A stretch of DNA of 57,196 bases from a virus: the IMG/VR virus record IMGVR_UViG_3300042691_013751, positions 1 to 57,196 of that record; one strand, written 5' to 3'. The notes under the pieces are model-generated. The model was not told the DNA's origin. It worked only from the letters and a program-made list of their open reading frames with translations, and ran no database searches. A program made the position numbers and the translations under genes. Below are positions 56,300-57,196 of the stretch, one piece after another. Every line of letters starts with the position of its first letter. Within the stretch, counting starts at the first letter, position 1.

Positions 56300-56322
56300 T
56301 TGACTATTGAAAGGTAACTACC
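56300..56322 (+). promoter_or_regulatory. Conserved leader copy after the tRNA
   Basis: TTGACTATTGAAAGGTAACT (56300-56319) is the clearest copy of the leader motif. It starts six bases after the tRNA's CCA and leads into the ATG at 56323. Gene and tRNA are probably on one transcript, cut by host RNases. Confidence 0.6.
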
Positions 56323-56514
56323 ATGTCCGAAGATACATCGATCACAATTCACACTGCAGAACGTTTTCGCGTCCACTTGGACAAGTTCGACGACGGCTTG
56401 TGGATGTCACTGCGCAACGACAGCGCTGGCATTCATACGTACTTCACGTACGCAGAGGCCGCGCAGCTGTTGGCCGGTTTGCAAACCATCTTGGCCAAAG
56501 AGGTGGAAGCATGA
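56323..56514 (+). CDS. Hypothetical protein (63 aa)
   Basis: SEDTSITIHTAERFRVHLDK, GLWMSLRNDSAGIHTYFTYA then a helix EAAQLLAGLQTILAKE. It looks like a small beta-alpha domain. The leader's GAAAGG provides the ribosome binding site. ATGA overlap with the next gene. No known family. Confidence 0.65.
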   Translation: MSEDTSITIHTAERFRVHLDKFDDGLWMSLRNDSAGIHTYFTYAEAAQLLAGLQTILAKEVEA

Positions 56515-56726
56515 GGCTCACACAAGTCTGCGGTCCACAGCCTTCGGGCCCTTTGCTGAAGTGGCCACTAGCCACTTTTGCCGACACCGTGTGGTTGCAT
56601 ACCCACGGCTTCCCAATGCCTTCACAGCGGGTCATCCAGGCCGGTTGGGCCGATGTTGGCCCCGAGCCTCAGTGGTTGGAGGCCGGTTGGTCGGTTGTTA
56701 ACGAGTGTTTTGTGGAGAAATCATGA
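56511..56726 (+). CDS. Hypothetical protein (71 aa)
   Basis: RLTQVCGPQPSGPLLKWPLA then TVWLHTHGFPMPSQRVIQAG and WLEAGWSVVNECFVEKS; Trp- and Pro-rich. The ATG overlaps the upstream stop, and GGTGGA (56502-56507) can act as ribosome binding site. An upstream in-frame extension exists but would overlap the whole previous gene. Unknown function. Confidence 0.5.
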   Translation: MRLTQVCGPQPSGPLLKWPLATFADTVWLHTHGFPMPSQRVIQAGWADVGPEPQWLEAGWSVVNECFVEKS

Positions 56727-56950
56727 ACGAGCAGATGAAAGCAGCATGGCTGGAAATCAGCCAGATGTTGGGTGAGCCGACCCGCGAGGAGCTGGACGTG
56801 TTCCTGCGCACGTGGCAGAGGGCCATGCAAGCGGAGCGGGAGGCGTGTGCCAAGGCCTGTGAAGAAAATGCAACCGACTTATCCGAAGGGGATTGGGATT
56901 CTGCTTGCATCAACTGTGCAGACCACATCCGAGCAAGGGGGCAAGCATGA
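56723..56950 (+). CDS. Hypothetical protein with paired cysteines (75 aa)
   Basis: NEQMKAAWLEISQMLGEPTR, AMQAEREACAKACEENATDL and CINCADHIRARG. The 'AEREACAKxCE ... CxxCADxIRxRG' ending is a very common element of small phage proteins; four cysteines could bind zinc. Function unknown. GGAG lies at 56714-56717, six bases before the ATG. ATGA overlap with the last gene. Confidence 0.65.
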   Translation: MNEQMKAAWLEISQMLGEPTREELDVFLRTWQRAMQAEREACAKACEENATDLSEGDWDSACINCADHIRARGQA

Positions 56951-57196
56951 GCCGAGAAGCAATGAAGCTGGCGCTGGAGGCGTTGGAAGAAATTACGGAT
57001 GAGGTGTTTTCGCCTTACGACAATAAACTAGGCAAGGCCATCATCGCCCTGCGAGAAGCACTGGCAGACCAGCCAGCACAGCAGGAGCCAAAGATCGACA
57101 TCTACCGCAGCTTTGAGCAGTGGAAGCGCGGCAACGTGCTGGAGCATGGCGTCCCCCGAACCGAGCATTACAGCGAAGCCCAACTCGATCTCGTTG
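56947..57196 (+). CDS. Hypothetical protein, cut by right window edge
   Basis: 83 complete codons before the edge: SREAMKLALEALEEITDEVF, LGKAIIALREALADQ, QEPKIDIYRSFEQWKRGN. The 'MKLALEALE...AI-ALREAL' start is a frequent element of mosaic small phage proteins that join different C-termini. The frame stays open at the edge, so the true C-terminus is outside. Confidence 0.65.
   Translation, partial: MSREAMKLALEALEEITDEVFSPYDNKLGKAIIALREALADQPAQQEPKIDIYRSFEQWKRGNVLEHGVPRTEHYSEAQLDLV

Noticed and set aside
56300-56305. TTGACT of the leader as a -35 box
   Set aside because: No -10 follows at 16-18 bases in any of the six copies; the start codon lies there instead.

Overview
This window is most of the genome of a lytic tailed phage (Caudoviricetes) with podovirus-type virion genes. 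It has a 620-residue family A DNA polymerase, terminase, portal and capsid genes, an SU10-like adaptor and a P22 gp10/T7 gp12-like tail nozzle. I see no tape-measure, sheath or tube genes, no integrase or repressor, and no phage RNA polymerase. GC content is moderate, ribosome binding sites are GGAG-type, and the endolysin sits beside a lipoprotein, so the host is a Gram-negative bacterium. A freshwater betaproteobacterium is my guess, not something the sequence proves.

Layout. (1) Positions 1-11893, + strand: a tightly overlapping early/middle block. It starts with small ORFs, then a MazG-like pyrophosphohydrolase, a possible ssDNA-binding protein, an Acb2/Tad1-hairpin-like protein (candidate anti-CBASS sponge) and DNA polymerase. 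Next come a Cas4-like nuclease, a VRR-NUC nuclease and an SF2 helicase. It ends with a nucleotide cassette (possible glycosyltransferase, dNMP kinase fused to a second domain, thymidylate-synthase-like enzyme) and a DUF2325-like protein. (2) Positions 11890-52301, - strand: the late block. In transcription order it runs terminase small and large subunits, a 1616-residue protein, portal, small proteins, GroES-like co-chaperonin, scaffold, capsid, head and connector proteins, tail-fibre genes, lysis genes, adaptor, nozzle and internal virion proteins. The two blocks converge with overlapping stop codons at 11890-11893. (3) Positions 52302-52706: an AT-rich, repeat-filled intergenic region resembling a replication origin. 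(4) Positions 52707-54794, - strand: TOPRIM/SF3 primase-helicase, with a candidate antisense RNA over its start. (5) Positions 55245-57196, + strand: a DUF932 protein, a tRNA with anticodon CAT and encoded CCA, and small ORFs running off the right end.

How it fits together. Several early genes share a recurring promoter and leader: a TGTTATAAT-type extended -10 followed by a TTGACTATTGAAAGG leader just before the ATG. This suggests host RNA polymerase reads them as a set. Polymerase, primase-helicase, the ssDNA-binding candidate and the two nucleases form the replication and recombination machinery. The pyrophosphohydrolase, thymidylate-synthase-like enzyme (with Asp where ThyA has its dUMP-selecting Asn), dNMP kinase and glycosyltransferase-like protein match the steps of a T4-like modified-base pathway. 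That is the most exciting possibility here, and it rests on motif reading only.
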